Assembly (NCBI GenBank): GCA_026461075.1
Contig: JAPJNH010000141.1
Coordinates: 1-64,000 of the forward strand
Source: Chitinophagales bacterium
Lineage (GTDB): Bacteria; Bacteroidota; Bacteroidia; Chitinophagales; CAIODY01
Length of the DNA stretch: 64,000 bases
Direction of reading: 5' to 3'
This document shows positions 8,895 through 17,266 of this stretch, piece by piece. The stretch's first letter is position 1. Every line of letters starts with the position of its first letter. The position numbers were made by a program, and so were the translations under genes. The notes beneath the pieces were generated by a model. It saw only the letters and a program-made list of their open reading frames with translations. It was not told the DNA's origin and did not search any database.

Positions 8895-8924
8895 AACGTT
8901 TATACATTAGTTCGCTACGTTCAT
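8895..8924 (+). promoter_or_regulatory. Putative LytTR-type regulator binding site (direct repeat)
   Basis: Two direct repeats, AACGTTTAT (8895-8903) and TACGTTCAT (8916-8924), each fit the published LytTR/AlgR-family consensus [TA][AC][CA]GTTN[AG][TG] at every position. They are separated by exactly 12 bases, the spacing typical of that family (21 bases start to start, two helical turns). The second repeat ends 10 bases before the -33 TTG, where an activator would touch RNA polymerase. The regulator itself is not in the window. Confidence 0.6.
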
Positions 8925-8934
8925 ACAATCTCCC

Positions 8935-8964
8935 TTGCAGGCAGCTAGGATGCCTATACTTTTG
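8935..8964 (+). promoter_or_regulatory. Promoter of the exported-protein cassette
   Basis: TTG at 8935-8937, 19 bases, then TACTTTTG at 8957-8964, an exact TAnnTTTG box at canonical spacing. The predicted leader to the ATG at 9037 is about 65 bases, longer than at other promoters in the window. Confidence 0.7.
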
Positions 8965-9036
8965 TACTATCATTCAAACGAATTGAGTGACTGGAGTGCA
9001 GATGCCAAGTAGAGTATGCAGAATAAATGAGTGAAA

Positions 9037-9927
9037 ATGAAGAAAAATAAAATTTTAAAAATAGTGAGTTTGATTAGTGGACTGTTTTTGTTAGGAACGG
9101 GTGTATTTGCCCAAAATTTGATGACTACCGCGAGCAGTGTCGATTCGGGGGTGGTATTCTACGGCACTGCTGGAGTCGTCAATAAGTTGAATACAGGTGG
9201 CAATAGTACTGCGCCTAATTATTACGGATTTAAACCAGGTGATATTTTGATTGGAGAAGGCAAAGGAGAAGATACCCTGCCAATTACTAGTAATGATATG
9301 TTGGACTGTGACGGCCCTTCCTTAATTGAGCATGCACATGATATGCATTTCTGGTTAGATGCTTGTCGAGTTGCGGACAACTGTCCATTCAAAGCCTTTG
9401 ATGTGTTAACCTTAGATCAAAAAGGGATTACCATCAATACGCAATATGTTTCTCCTACTTGCGCTTGGGTAGGTACTACCACTATTAACAGTCGAACTTT
9501 TCAAAATGGCCCCTTGGTTGTTAATGGATCAGAACGCTTGAATGGGGCACTAATTGTCAACGGCCCTTCGGATTTTTATGGTGATTTAACGGTATTTGAC
9601 AATGCTGGTAATGAAATGATAAAAGCCAACGCAACAAATGGCACATTATTTGCACATGATATTATTGTCCAGGCATCCAATTTTCCGGATTATGTTTTTA
9701 GTCCTGATTATGTATTGCCTAGTATGGAGGCGTTTCGAAATTCCATAGAGAAACATCATCATTTACCCTTATTAAGTTCTGCTGCTTTGTATGAAACGCA
9801 AGGTCTTTCTCTTTACCAGCTAAATAAGCAATTAGTTGAGCAAGTGGAGGTTTTAGCCTTATATCTACTTCAGCAAGAAAAAGAGGTGGCCGCTTTGAAA
9901 AATGAGTTGAACGATTTAACGAAGTAA
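9037..9927 (+). CDS. Exported phage-tail-fibre-like protein
   Basis: A 296-residue protein. The start is the ATG at 9037 (MKKNKILKIVSLISGLF), giving a normal signal peptide ending VFAQ; a GTG two codons upstream is possible. The middle part (about 150-200) has short beta repeats around NG: NGPLVVNGS, NGALIVNGPS, FYGDLTVF, like trimeric tail-fibre shafts. The C-terminus (PDYVFSPDYVLPSMEAF, HHHLPLL, then a coiled coil from about 265) strongly resembles the tail-fibre/endosialidase-chaperone-like domain common in surface proteins of Bacteroidota. It is probably a trimeric surface or secreted protein. It is first in a cassette with a lipase-like protein three bases downstream and two small exported proteins, behind a putative LytTR-type operator. 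Confidence 0.75.
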   Translation: MKKNKILKIVSLISGLFLLGTGVFAQNLMTTASSVDSGVVFYGTAGVVNKLNTGGNSTAPNYYGFKPGDILIGEGKGEDTLPITSNDMLDCDGPSLIEHAHDMHFWLDACRVADNCPFKAFDVLTLDQKGITINTQYVSPTCAWVGTTTINSRTFQNGPLVVNGSERLNGALIVNGPSDFYGDLTVFDNAGNEMIKANATNGTLFAHDIIVQASNFPDYVFSPDYVLPSMEAFRNSIEKHHHLPLLSSAALYETQGLSLYQLNKQLVEQVEVLALYLLQQEKEVAALKNELNDLTK

Positions 9928-9930
9928 GCC

Positions 9931-12555
9931 ATGAAAAGTTCTATGAAAATCGGTCTGATAAGCGTGCTGCTTAATCTTATGTGTGTTGCATGCGTTCCTA
10001 ACTCTTATGCTCAAACGCGTGGAGGTAATGATTCCCTCATGATATCATCAGGAGGCTTTCTTTGGAATCGCGCTGCGCAGTACACAAACTTGTCGAAATT
10101 TAAAGGAGATGTTCGGGACTCCATTGCCGACGCTCCTTTAATTCGGCAGGTATTATTTGAATCACATCAAGCACAAGTCAATAATAGGTACCCAAGAGTA
10201 GATGTTTTACAAAGGAAAAGTGATTCCCTGTGGAGTACTTCTCATACACTTTGCCTGCAATATTTTGCTGCTGAAGTCAATCGCTATCAAGATAGTAGCT
10301 TATTTGTTTCACAAAATTGGGATACTCTAAAGCATTGTTTTGTATATCCTCAAAATTCAAAATTCACCCTTCAAACCGACACTTTAGTTGTAATGGGAAG
10401 TTTGTTGGATTCTATAAATCAAGCGAGTTTTTCTGTCGTTCTTGATAGTACTTTTATTCAAAAAAAATGGAGAAGTAATTTGCAGCTATTTGTTTCTTTG
10501 GATGATACCTTGCATTATAGCCCGATTGCTCCAGGTAATCCATTAAACCTTGTACTGGATAGCACTTATACACTGCACCGCTTGTATTGCAAGGCATTCA
10601 ATGGTAACAAGGTTTTGTATAGCTCCGCTCAAATACTTTATACGAAGTCTTCTTTCGTTTTTCCTAATCCTGATCAGATAATACCTATTAACGGGACCAT
10701 TCCCTTTAAAGGGCAAATGGCTAGTTTGGAAATGGGGGTTTGGAAGAGCTGTTTGAACACGGTAGGATTCAATCAGCCTGTATTAATTGTCGAGGGATTC
10801 GATCCGCAAAATAGTCGTAGCCTGCTTTCTAGCCAAAGTGCCGCCAATAATTTGTATTGCATATCTAATGCATCTGTATCTAATCATACCAATATGTTGG
10901 ATAGTCTACGTGCCTATGGGCATGATGTCTTGATTGTTGATTTTAAAGATGGCGGGACCTATGTCGAGCAGAATGCGCTGGCATTAATAGAAGCACTGAA
11001 TTATATCAATGCTCATAAAGAAGGAAAGGATGAATTAACCATCGTGGGAGCGTCTATGGGAGGACTTGTAACTAGGTATGCCTTGCTTTATATGGAGCGA
11101 CATCAAACACCGCATCATTGCCGATTATGGATAAGTTTTGACAGTCCGCATCAAGGGGCAAATGTGCCGATTGGCTTGCAAATGATGATTGATTTTATTT
11201 ATAATAACCTTTCGCAAATGCCTTATGCTATTCAAAAGCAAGTGCCTCCGTTGCGAGACGAAGTTTTGAACTGTCCTGCAGCAAGAGAAATGTTATTAAC
11301 GCATTATTCTCAATTGAAGTTAGGTTCTAATCAGCCTTGTCCAGAGTTTAAATCATTGTTTGATACCTTAAACACCTGGGGTTTTCCAACTTGCAGAAAG
11401 ATTAGCCTTTCTGATGGGAATTATTTTGGCGGAGATCAAGGGTTTGTGGCAGGACAACAACTAGTGCATTTTCATTTACCTGCGTACCCTTTATTTATCG
11501 ATATGAAGGCGAACGCTGTCCCACAATCATCGCAAACGCAATCCGTTTTTGATGGAACTATTAAACTCTTTGTCAAGGGGATTCCTGTTAATTTGGCAAA
11601 ATCAACCTATAAACTTAATGGGGGCAATGGAATTGATAATGCGTCTGGAGGCTCTAATTCTTTTCATATCGACGTTGCTAAATCGTTAGGAATTAGTTAC
11701 GGTCAAAGCACTTTAGGGAATTGCTTGATGCAAGAGGATAATTTCGTTCCAACACAAAGCGCATTGGCAATACAAAATGTTATGAATTATCAAACTCCTA
11801 TAAGTAGCTTAATGCCTAATTTGAGTTATAAGGGTAAAACACATAAAGCTGTCGTAAGCCCTTTCGACGTGATCTATTGTATGAAGAATTATTATTCTGC
11901 CAATAGGTATAGTACCATTAATAATGCACCGCATATCATAGGGGGCTTTGATAAACATATGATGCAAATTGTAAGTGAGGAGGTTATGAGTCGAGTTTAT
12001 TATTTGCAAAATATCCAATGGGATGCTTTGCATGAGGTGGAGGCAATGAATGTTGAAATCGGTGCGAATGTTTCAAGTCGTTTTTTATCTGGAGATTTTC
12101 ATTGTCAATCAAATGCAGATGCTACCGTAAAAGCGGTTAATCAAATTCATTTGCAGGACGGGGTCCGCATCCTTCATCCGGTAAAGTGTCATTTAACTTC
12201 CCAATCAACGCTATTCGATGCGAGCTGCATCCAGGTGGCTAGTACGCAAGCCTATAAATTTCAAAACCTAGAGAAGCTTACGGCTAAAAATGAAGGAATG
12301 CCTGTGCGACAAGCAGCGGGGACTTTCATTCATGTACAACCAAATCCAAGTAGCGCTCGCTTTGTGCTGAAGTTTGAGCGTCCTAATGCAGACATTCAAG
12401 TGATTGACATTTATGGGAAATTGATTTATGTGCAGCATGGTTTTAATAGCGGAGAAGTATTAGATCTTAAGGATCTTCCAGAAGGAATTTATTTTGTTAG
12501 TTTGCTCGGTAATCCTCTTTCAACCACAAAAATTATAAAACAAAACTATGAGTAA
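9931..12555 (+). CDS. PGAP1-like alpha/beta-hydrolase with T9SS sorting domain
   Basis: An 874-residue exported hydrolase, probably a lipase or esterase. The signal peptide spans about residues 1-28 (ATG at 9931; a second ATG at 9943 is also possible). Residues about 270-520 form the alpha/beta-hydrolase core: VLIVEGFDPQN oxyanion strand, DVLIVDFKDGG, then the nucleophile elbow TIVGASMGGL (GxSxG) followed by RYALLYME, and FDSPHQGANVP, as in PGAP1/lipase-like families. The catalytic His may be in the HIIGGFDKH region or nearby; I cannot fix it. The last 80 residues (VQPNPSSARFVLKF, DIYGKLIY, LPEGIYFV, KIIKQ) are a good T9SS type A signal, so it should reach the cell surface. It overlaps the next gene by eight bases. 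Confidence 0.82.
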   Translation: MKSSMKIGLISVLLNLMCVACVPNSYAQTRGGNDSLMISSGGFLWNRAAQYTNLSKFKGDVRDSIADAPLIRQVLFESHQAQVNNRYPRVDVLQRKSDSLWSTSHTLCLQYFAAEVNRYQDSSLFVSQNWDTLKHCFVYPQNSKFTLQTDTLVVMGSLLDSINQASFSVVLDSTFIQKKWRSNLQLFVSLDDTLHYSPIAPGNPLNLVLDSTYTLHRLYCKAFNGNKVLYSSAQILYTKSSFVFPNPDQIIPINGTIPFKGQMASLEMGVWKSCLNTVGFNQPVLIVEGFDPQNSRSLLSSQSAANNLYCISNASVSNHTNMLDSLRAYGHDVLIVDFKDGGTYVEQNALALIEALNYINAHKEGKDELTIVGASMGGLVTRYALLYMERHQTPHHCRLWISFDSPHQGANVPIGLQMMIDFIYNNLSQMPYAIQKQVPPLRDEVLNCPAAREMLLTHYSQLKLGSNQPCPEFKSLFDTLNTWGFPTCRKISLSDGNYFGGDQGFVAGQQLVHFHLPAYPLFIDMKANAVPQSSQTQSVFDGTIKLFVKGIPVNLAKSTYKLNGGNGIDNASGGSNSFHIDVAKSLGISYGQSTLGNCLMQEDNFVPTQSALAIQNVMNYQTPISSLMPNLSYKGKTHKAVVSPFDVIYCMKNYYSANRYSTINNAPHIIGGFDKHMMQIVSEEVMSRVYYLQNIQWDALHEVEAMNVEIGANVSSRFLSGDFHCQSNADATVKAVNQIHLQDGVRILHPVKCHLTSQSTLFDASCIQVASTQAYKFQNLEKLTAKNEGMPVRQAAGTFIHVQPNPSSARFVLKFERPNADIQVIDIYGKLIYVQHGFNSGEVLDLKDLPEGIYFVSLLGNPLSTTKIIKQNYE

Positions 12556-12928
12556 GTTATCTGTTTTGCTGCTCTGTCTTTTTGCCGGAGCCGTATGTAG
12601 TACTTGTCAAAAGAAGGATAGTGATCGTTTTAAAACCGCAATTATAGGCAGCTGGTACCAAGAAGGTACCAGCGCGCCTTCCTTGCACATACAGTTTAAG
12701 GACGACGGCTCCTGTATTTGGTACGATAGTTCCACGGTTGTTCATCATTCCAATTGGTCGTTAGATAATACCTGCTTGTATTTCGATCAGAAAATAGGTA
12801 GTAGTCAGCTTGGCATAGATCCGCAATGTATTAAGAGTATTCAGCATACTAAAATGCTTAGCGCCAAGGTGCGTTGGTCGAGAGGGAAAATTGTTTTTGA
12901 TAACGGAGTAGAATTATTAGAGGAATGA
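12548..12928 (+). CDS. Small exported lipocalin-like protein
   Basis: A 126-residue protein with a hydrophobic N-terminus (MSKLSVLLLCLFAGAVCSTC). Cysteines at 17 and 20 suggest a lipoprotein but the lipobox is not canonical. The mature part starts IIGSWYQEG and continues with a beta-rich LHIQFKDDGSC and KIVFDNG, the layout of lipocalin-like or META-like small domains of Bacteroidota lipoproteins (typical opening: a helix, then GxW). Function unknown. It starts eight bases inside the hydrolase gene and ends in ATGA overlap with the next gene, so all three are translated in sequence. Confidence 0.6.
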   Translation: MSKLSVLLLCLFAGAVCSTCQKKDSDRFKTAIIGSWYQEGTSAPSLHIQFKDDGSCIWYDSSTVVHHSNWSLDNTCLYFDQKIGSSQLGIDPQCIKSIQHTKMLSAKVRWSRGKIVFDNGVELLEE

Positions 12929-13170
12929 GAAAATTTTTTGGACTCTCCGTCGCCTTGGCTATATTCCTTCTTTTTAGCGCTTTTGTAAACAATTCGGATT
13001 TAAATCAAGTACAATTGAAACAGGTCGTTTCTCCTAAAAATAGAGAGGCGAGCTATTATATCAACCTTCTAGGTGATAGGGTAGAGCTTAGCAATACTGA
13101 TTTGCATGGTTGCTGCTATTTGGTGAGGGAGACAAGCAGAGGGAGAACTTGTCAAAAAATTAACTTTTAA
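12925..13170 (+). CDS. Small exported protein of unknown function
   Basis: An 81-residue protein with a clear signal peptide (RKFFGLSVALAIFLLFSAFV) and a short mature part containing a CC pair near residue 63 and a third Cys at about 76 (TCQKINF). I do not recognise the family. The ATGA overlap with the upstream gene at 12925-12928 argues that it is real. Three Cys in about 55 mature residues suggest a disulfide-stabilised peptide or an unpaired surface thiol. Confidence 0.5.
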   Translation: MRKFFGLSVALAIFLLFSAFVNNSDLNQVQLKQVVSPKNREASYYINLLGDRVELSNTDLHGCCYLVRETSRGRTCQKINF

Positions 13171-13194
13171 GCCCAAATTTTAGCTGAATTTTTA

Positions 13195-13202
13195 TTACTT
13201 TG
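13195..13202 (+). promoter_or_regulatory. Possible -7 element (TTACTTTG) before uppS
   Basis: One mismatch to TAnnTTTG, ten bases before the ATG at 13213. Confidence 0.35.
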
Positions 13203-13212
13203 TGCATTCGTT

Positions 13213-13962
13213 ATGAATGATTGGAAAACACAAATTGATAAGAATCGAATCCCTTCTCATGTTGCCGTGATAATGGATGGTAATGGTCGTTGGGCTAAGT
13301 CTCAAGGACTACCTCGTATCAATGGGCATTTTCAAGGAGTTGAAACGGTACGTCGTGTTACAGAAGCTTGTTCTGAGATAGGCGTTAAATATCTAACACT
13401 TTATGCCTTCAGTACCGAGAATTGGAATCGTCCGAAAGATGAGGTAGATGCCTTGATGTCACTCATGGTTAGTTCTCTAAAGGCCGAGTTACCTACTTTT
13501 TTAACTAATAAGATTCGTTTAAAAGCGATTGGTGATTTATCCTCTCTTCCTGCCGAATGTAAACAGGAGTTAGAGGAGACCATTGCTGCAACTAATCATT
13601 TAGAAGGTTTAACGTTAATTCTAGCGCTTAGTTATTCAAGTACTTGGGAGATTAAAAATGCCATTCAGCAAATAGCGACAAAAGTTAAAAGTGGAGAGTT
13701 GCGTGTGGAGGATATCAATGATCAAGTGGTGGATGCTAATTTAAATACAAGTGAATTTCCGCACCCCGAGCTGATGATTCGCACTTCTGGGGAATTACGG
13801 ATTAGTAATTTCTTGCTTTGGCAACTAGCCTATGCAGAGCTATATTTTACAGAAACTATGTGGCCTGATTTTTCTAAGGAAAATTTTTACGAGGCCATTG
13901 TCAATTATCAAAATCGTGAACGTCGCTTTGGTAAAACTAGCGAGCAAATTGTCAAACCCTAA
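13213..13962 (+). CDS. uppS: Isoprenyl transferase (undecaprenyl diphosphate synthase)
   Basis: Cis-prenyltransferase that makes the C55 lipid carrier for peptidoglycan and surface glycans at the cytoplasmic membrane. It has 249 residues, the normal length. The signature HVAVIMDGNGRWAK is at about 16-29 with the catalytic Asp22, and the IPP-binding block RTSGELRISNFLLWQ with AYAELYF is near 190-215. It starts the envelope cluster; bamA begins two bases after its stop, an arrangement that is widespread and couples lipid carrier synthesis with outer membrane assembly. Confidence 0.96.
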   Translation: MNDWKTQIDKNRIPSHVAVIMDGNGRWAKSQGLPRINGHFQGVETVRRVTEACSEIGVKYLTLYAFSTENWNRPKDEVDALMSLMVSSLKAELPTFLTNKIRLKAIGDLSSLPAECKQELEETIAATNHLEGLTLILALSYSSTWEIKNAIQQIATKVKSGELRVEDINDQVVDANLNTSEFPHPELMIRTSGELRISNFLLWQLAYAELYFTETMWPDFSKENFYEAIVNYQNRERRFGKTSEQIVKP

Positions 13963-13964
13963 TT

Positions 13965-16607
13965 ATGGTTAATTATTTAAAGGGCATTTATAGGGTTTTC
14001 TGTTTACTAGCTCTATTTTTACTTTCTTCACCTTTTATTCAGGGGAAATTAAATGCTCAAACGCGTTTTGAATTGCCTGACGCACCAAAGGAGTATGAAA
14101 TCGGCGGAATCCGCATTAGTGGAATTCAGTATCTCGACAAAGATATCCTACGTACCTATACCGGCTTAAGTGTTGGTCAAAAAATAAGTGTTCCAGGAGA
14201 AGATATCGGTAAAGCAATTAATGCATTGTGGCGCCAAGGACTATTTGCTAACATATCTGTTCAAGCTGAACAAATCGTAGGGAATACTATTTTTCTTGAT
14301 TTTCATCTCACCGAAAGACCGCGCCTAGCGAATTATAGTTTTGTGGGAATTGGTAAAACAGATGCGGAAGATTTGAACAAAAAAGTCAATTTGGTTAAGA
14401 TGAAGGTTTTGACGGACAATCTCAAAACGAATGCGATTCAACAAATTGTCGATTATTACAATGAGAAGGGAAATACGGATGTTAAAGTAGAAATAAAAGA
14501 AACTAAGGATACTACTCTAAAAAATGCGGTGAATATCCTTTTTGTCGTTGATAAAGGTCGTAAAATAAAGATTGAAGAGGTGATTATTGAAGGAAACCAA
14601 GCCTTTACCGGAGCACGAATTGAGCGTTTATTGAAGGAGACGAAAGAGCATTTTCGCATTCGTCCACTCACACACAAGGATTTCGAATATATTCAGTCGC
14701 ACAGTTTCAAACAGCTTGTGCACGGGGTATACGCCCTTAGCTTTCCTGAATTGATGGAAGATTTGAGCGACCGCTTTCGTATTAAACTGAGTGGTTCTAA
14801 ATACAACCGCGATATGTTTGACTTGGATAAAGACAAAGTGGTTGAATTTTATAATGAAAAGGGGTACCGTGATGCTGCTGTGGTTTGGGACTCTGTATAC
14901 AAAGGACCGAATGGCAATTATGTGGTACGTTTACGAATTGATGAAGGGCATAAGTATTATTTCCGAAATATTTACTGGAAGGGTAATACGAAATACAGCG
15001 ATAAATTTTTAGCTGCGGTCTTGAATATTCATAACGGAGATGTATACAATAAAGCCGTTTTAGATGCGCGCTTAAATATGAATCCAAATTCAACTGACGT
15101 GAGTTCGTTGTACATGGACGATGGCTATTTGTTTTTCCAAGTCACTCCAAGCGAAGTGTATGTAAATCGTGATTCGATTGATATGGAGATTCGCATTTAT
15201 GAGGGTCCGCAAGCGACAATCAATAAAATCGTCATCAAGGGAAATGACAAGACCAATGAGCACGTGATTCGTCGTGAATTGCGCACCATTCCTGGTCAGA
15301 AGTTTAGCCGAAACGATATCATGCGCTCACAACGTGAGATAGCAGCTTTGGGTTATTTTAATGCAGAGAAAATTGGAATCACACCAATACCACATCCTGA
15401 AAACGGAACAGTGGATATTGAATACGCTGTTGAAGAAAAGTCAAGTGATCAAATAGAATTGCAAGCAGGCTGGGGTGGTAAAGTGACTGGTTTGATTGGA
15501 ACGGTGGGGGTTAACTTTAATAACTTCTCCGTTAAAAATATGTTGAAGCCGAATGCTTGGGGGCCACTGCCTTCAGGTGACGGTCAGAAGTTGGGCTTGC
15601 GTTTACAAAGTAATGGTAAATACTATCAAGCGGCAACCTTCTCTTTCACGGAGCCTTGGCTTGGCGGTAAAAAACCGGTCTCCTTATCGATCGCCCTCTA
15701 TAAAACGGCGATGAATAATACGTACAACTCTGCTGCTAGTAAATTTAGCACGACCGGCGCTACAGTCGGTATTGGTAAGCGTTTGAAGTTTCCTGATGAG
15801 TTTTTTACACTCTCGTCTAATTTGACCTTCGAACAATATGACGCAGTTAATTCTAGTCCTTATTATTCGATTCTTCAAAATGGAAAGTCGAATAACTTCA
15901 ATTTAGAAGAAGTGTTGGTTCGTAGCACTATTGGTGATCCATTATATCCTCGAGGAGGTTCTAAGTACTCTCTAAGTGTTAAAATGACGCCTCCTTATTC
16001 GATGTTTAATAACATGAATTATGACGCCGCTACTTTATCCGAAAAGTATAAGTGGTTAGAATATAATCGTTGGCGTTTTACTGCTGAGAATTATACCAAG
16101 GTTTATGGTAATTTGATATTAAAGACTTCTGCCAAGATTGGTTTGTTGGGTAATTATTCTGGTAAAACTGGCGACTCTCCATACGAGCGTTTTCAAGTGG
16201 GTGGTGATGGCTTGTCAAATTATAGTATGCGCGGTTTAGGAATTGAAATCATTTCACTACGTGGTTATGAAGTAGCAGATGTTTTTCAAAATAAAAATTC
16301 TGGAAGCTCTACCTCTACGATTTTTAATAAGTTTACAATGGAACTTCGTTATCCATTCACGCTTAACCCTTCTTCTACTATTTATGGTTTGGCTTTCATT
16401 GAGGGAGGTAATGCGAATATTGGGATAAAAAATTACGATCCTTTCCGTTTGAAACGTTCAGCTGGTATTGGTATCCGTGTATTTTTACCCATGTTTGGAT
16501 TACTTGGTGTCGATTATGGCATAGGATTTGACAAAGCTAATTTAACTTCAACAAAACTTTCTAACTTGGGTAAATTCAATATTATTCTTGGTTTCGAACC
16601 GGAATAG
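13965..16607 (+). CDS. bamA: Outer membrane protein assembly factor BamA
   Basis: An 880-residue Omp85 protein that inserts beta-barrel proteins into the outer membrane. The N-terminal signal segment (about 1-31, ending LNAQ) is followed by POTRA-like domains over about 40-480; for example IGGIRISGIQYLDKD, KIEEVIIEGNQAFTG, and INKIVIKGNDKTNEHVIRRE are POTRA openings. The C-terminal half is a 16-strand-type barrel with long glycine/aromatic strands and the terminal strand GKFNIILGFEPE. It contains the Bacteroidota-typical LRLQSNGKYYQ region. It sits directly after uppS and before two periplasmic OmpH/Skp chaperones, which are expected to deliver its substrates. Confidence 0.95.
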   Translation: MVNYLKGIYRVFCLLALFLLSSPFIQGKLNAQTRFELPDAPKEYEIGGIRISGIQYLDKDILRTYTGLSVGQKISVPGEDIGKAINALWRQGLFANISVQAEQIVGNTIFLDFHLTERPRLANYSFVGIGKTDAEDLNKKVNLVKMKVLTDNLKTNAIQQIVDYYNEKGNTDVKVEIKETKDTTLKNAVNILFVVDKGRKIKIEEVIIEGNQAFTGARIERLLKETKEHFRIRPLTHKDFEYIQSHSFKQLVHGVYALSFPELMEDLSDRFRIKLSGSKYNRDMFDLDKDKVVEFYNEKGYRDAAVVWDSVYKGPNGNYVVRLRIDEGHKYYFRNIYWKGNTKYSDKFLAAVLNIHNGDVYNKAVLDARLNMNPNSTDVSSLYMDDGYLFFQVTPSEVYVNRDSIDMEIRIYEGPQATINKIVIKGNDKTNEHVIRRELRTIPGQKFSRNDIMRSQREIAALGYFNAEKIGITPIPHPENGTVDIEYAVEEKSSDQIELQAGWGGKVTGLIGTVGVNFNNFSVKNMLKPNAWGPLPSGDGQKLGLRLQSNGKYYQAATFSFTEPWLGGKKPVSLSIALYKTAMNNTYNSAASKFSTTGATVGIGKRLKFPDEFFTLSSNLTFEQYDAVNSSPYYSILQNGKSNNFNLEEVLVRSTIGDPLYPRGGSKYSLSVKMTPPYSMFNNMNYDAATLSEKYKWLEYNRWRFTAENYTKVYGNLILKTSAKIGLLGNYSGKTGDSPYERFQVGGDGLSNYSMRGLGIEIISLRGYEVADVFQNKNSGSSTSTIFNKFTMELRYPFTLNPSSTIYGLAFIEGGNANIGIKNYDPFRLKRSAGIGIRVFLPMFGLLGVDYGIGFDKANLTSTKLSNLGKFNIILGFEPE

Positions 16608-16630
16608 TACTTCCCACAAAATTCAATTTT

Positions 16631-17212
16631 ATGAAAAAGCTAATCTTGTTTTTGTCGATCGTTTTCATGACCCTAGGCGCTTCCTCAGCCTTTGCTCAGA
16701 AATACGCGTATGTAGATTCTAAGTATATTTTGGAAAATATGCCTGAATATGCAAAAGCGCAAACGCAATTAGATGCTCTTTCTGCTTCTTGGCAGAAGGA
16801 AGTTGAGCGTATGTACAAGGAAATCGATGAAATGTATAAGTCGTATCAGAATGAACAAGTATTATTGACGGATGAAATGAAAAAGAAGCGTGAAGAAGAA
16901 ATTACCAACCGTGAGAAGGCGGTGAAGGAATATCAAAAGTCGAAATTTGGTTACGAAGGAGAATTGTTTAAAAAGCGCGAGGAATTAGTAAAGCCTATTC
17001 AGGATCGAGTTTATGAGGCGATTCAAAAAATGGCGCAGGCCAAAGGTTATGATTTCGTTTTTGATAAGTCTGTTAGCGGTAGCCCGATTTTATATTCGAA
17101 TCCTGCATTAGATAAGAGTAATGATATCCTTCGTGATCTAGGTATTACACCTGGCTCCAAGAAAAATAATGCTGGCTCTGGTTCAGCTCCTGCTGCCGGG
17201 CAAAAACGTTAA
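16631..17212 (+). CDS. OmpH/Skp family periplasmic chaperone, copy 1
   Basis: Skp-like chaperone that holds unfolded outer membrane proteins in the periplasm. It has 193 residues: signal peptide 1-22 (ending AFAQ), short strand KYAYVDSKYILENMPEY, a long charged coiled-coil hairpin (about 45-130) and a second strand KGYDFVFDKS, followed by a Gly/Ser/Ala/Pro tail. This layout is the OmpH fold. It lies 23 bases after bamA with no terminator between, so it is probably in the uppS-bamA operon. Confidence 0.9.
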   Translation: MKKLILFLSIVFMTLGASSAFAQKYAYVDSKYILENMPEYAKAQTQLDALSASWQKEVERMYKEIDEMYKSYQNEQVLLTDEMKKKREEEITNREKAVKEYQKSKFGYEGELFKKREELVKPIQDRVYEAIQKMAQAKGYDFVFDKSVSGSPILYSNPALDKSNDILRDLGITPGSKKNNAGSGSAPAAGQKR

Positions 17213-17266
17213 GCCGATTTTTTTTACTACCTTTAGAAACTTATAATCAACACTACAAATCCCTTT

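Noticed and set aside
9031-9036. GTG start two codons before 9037 for the tail-fibre-like gene
   Set aside because: The ATG gives a normal signal peptide; the GTG adds only two residues. It cannot be excluded but is less likely.
12651-12673. Perfect 9-base inverted repeat GCTGGTACC/GGTACCAGC with a five-base loop inside a small gene
   Set aside because: It lies in coding sequence, has no T run, and with many possible loop lengths a repeat of this size is expected by chance in 64 kb.
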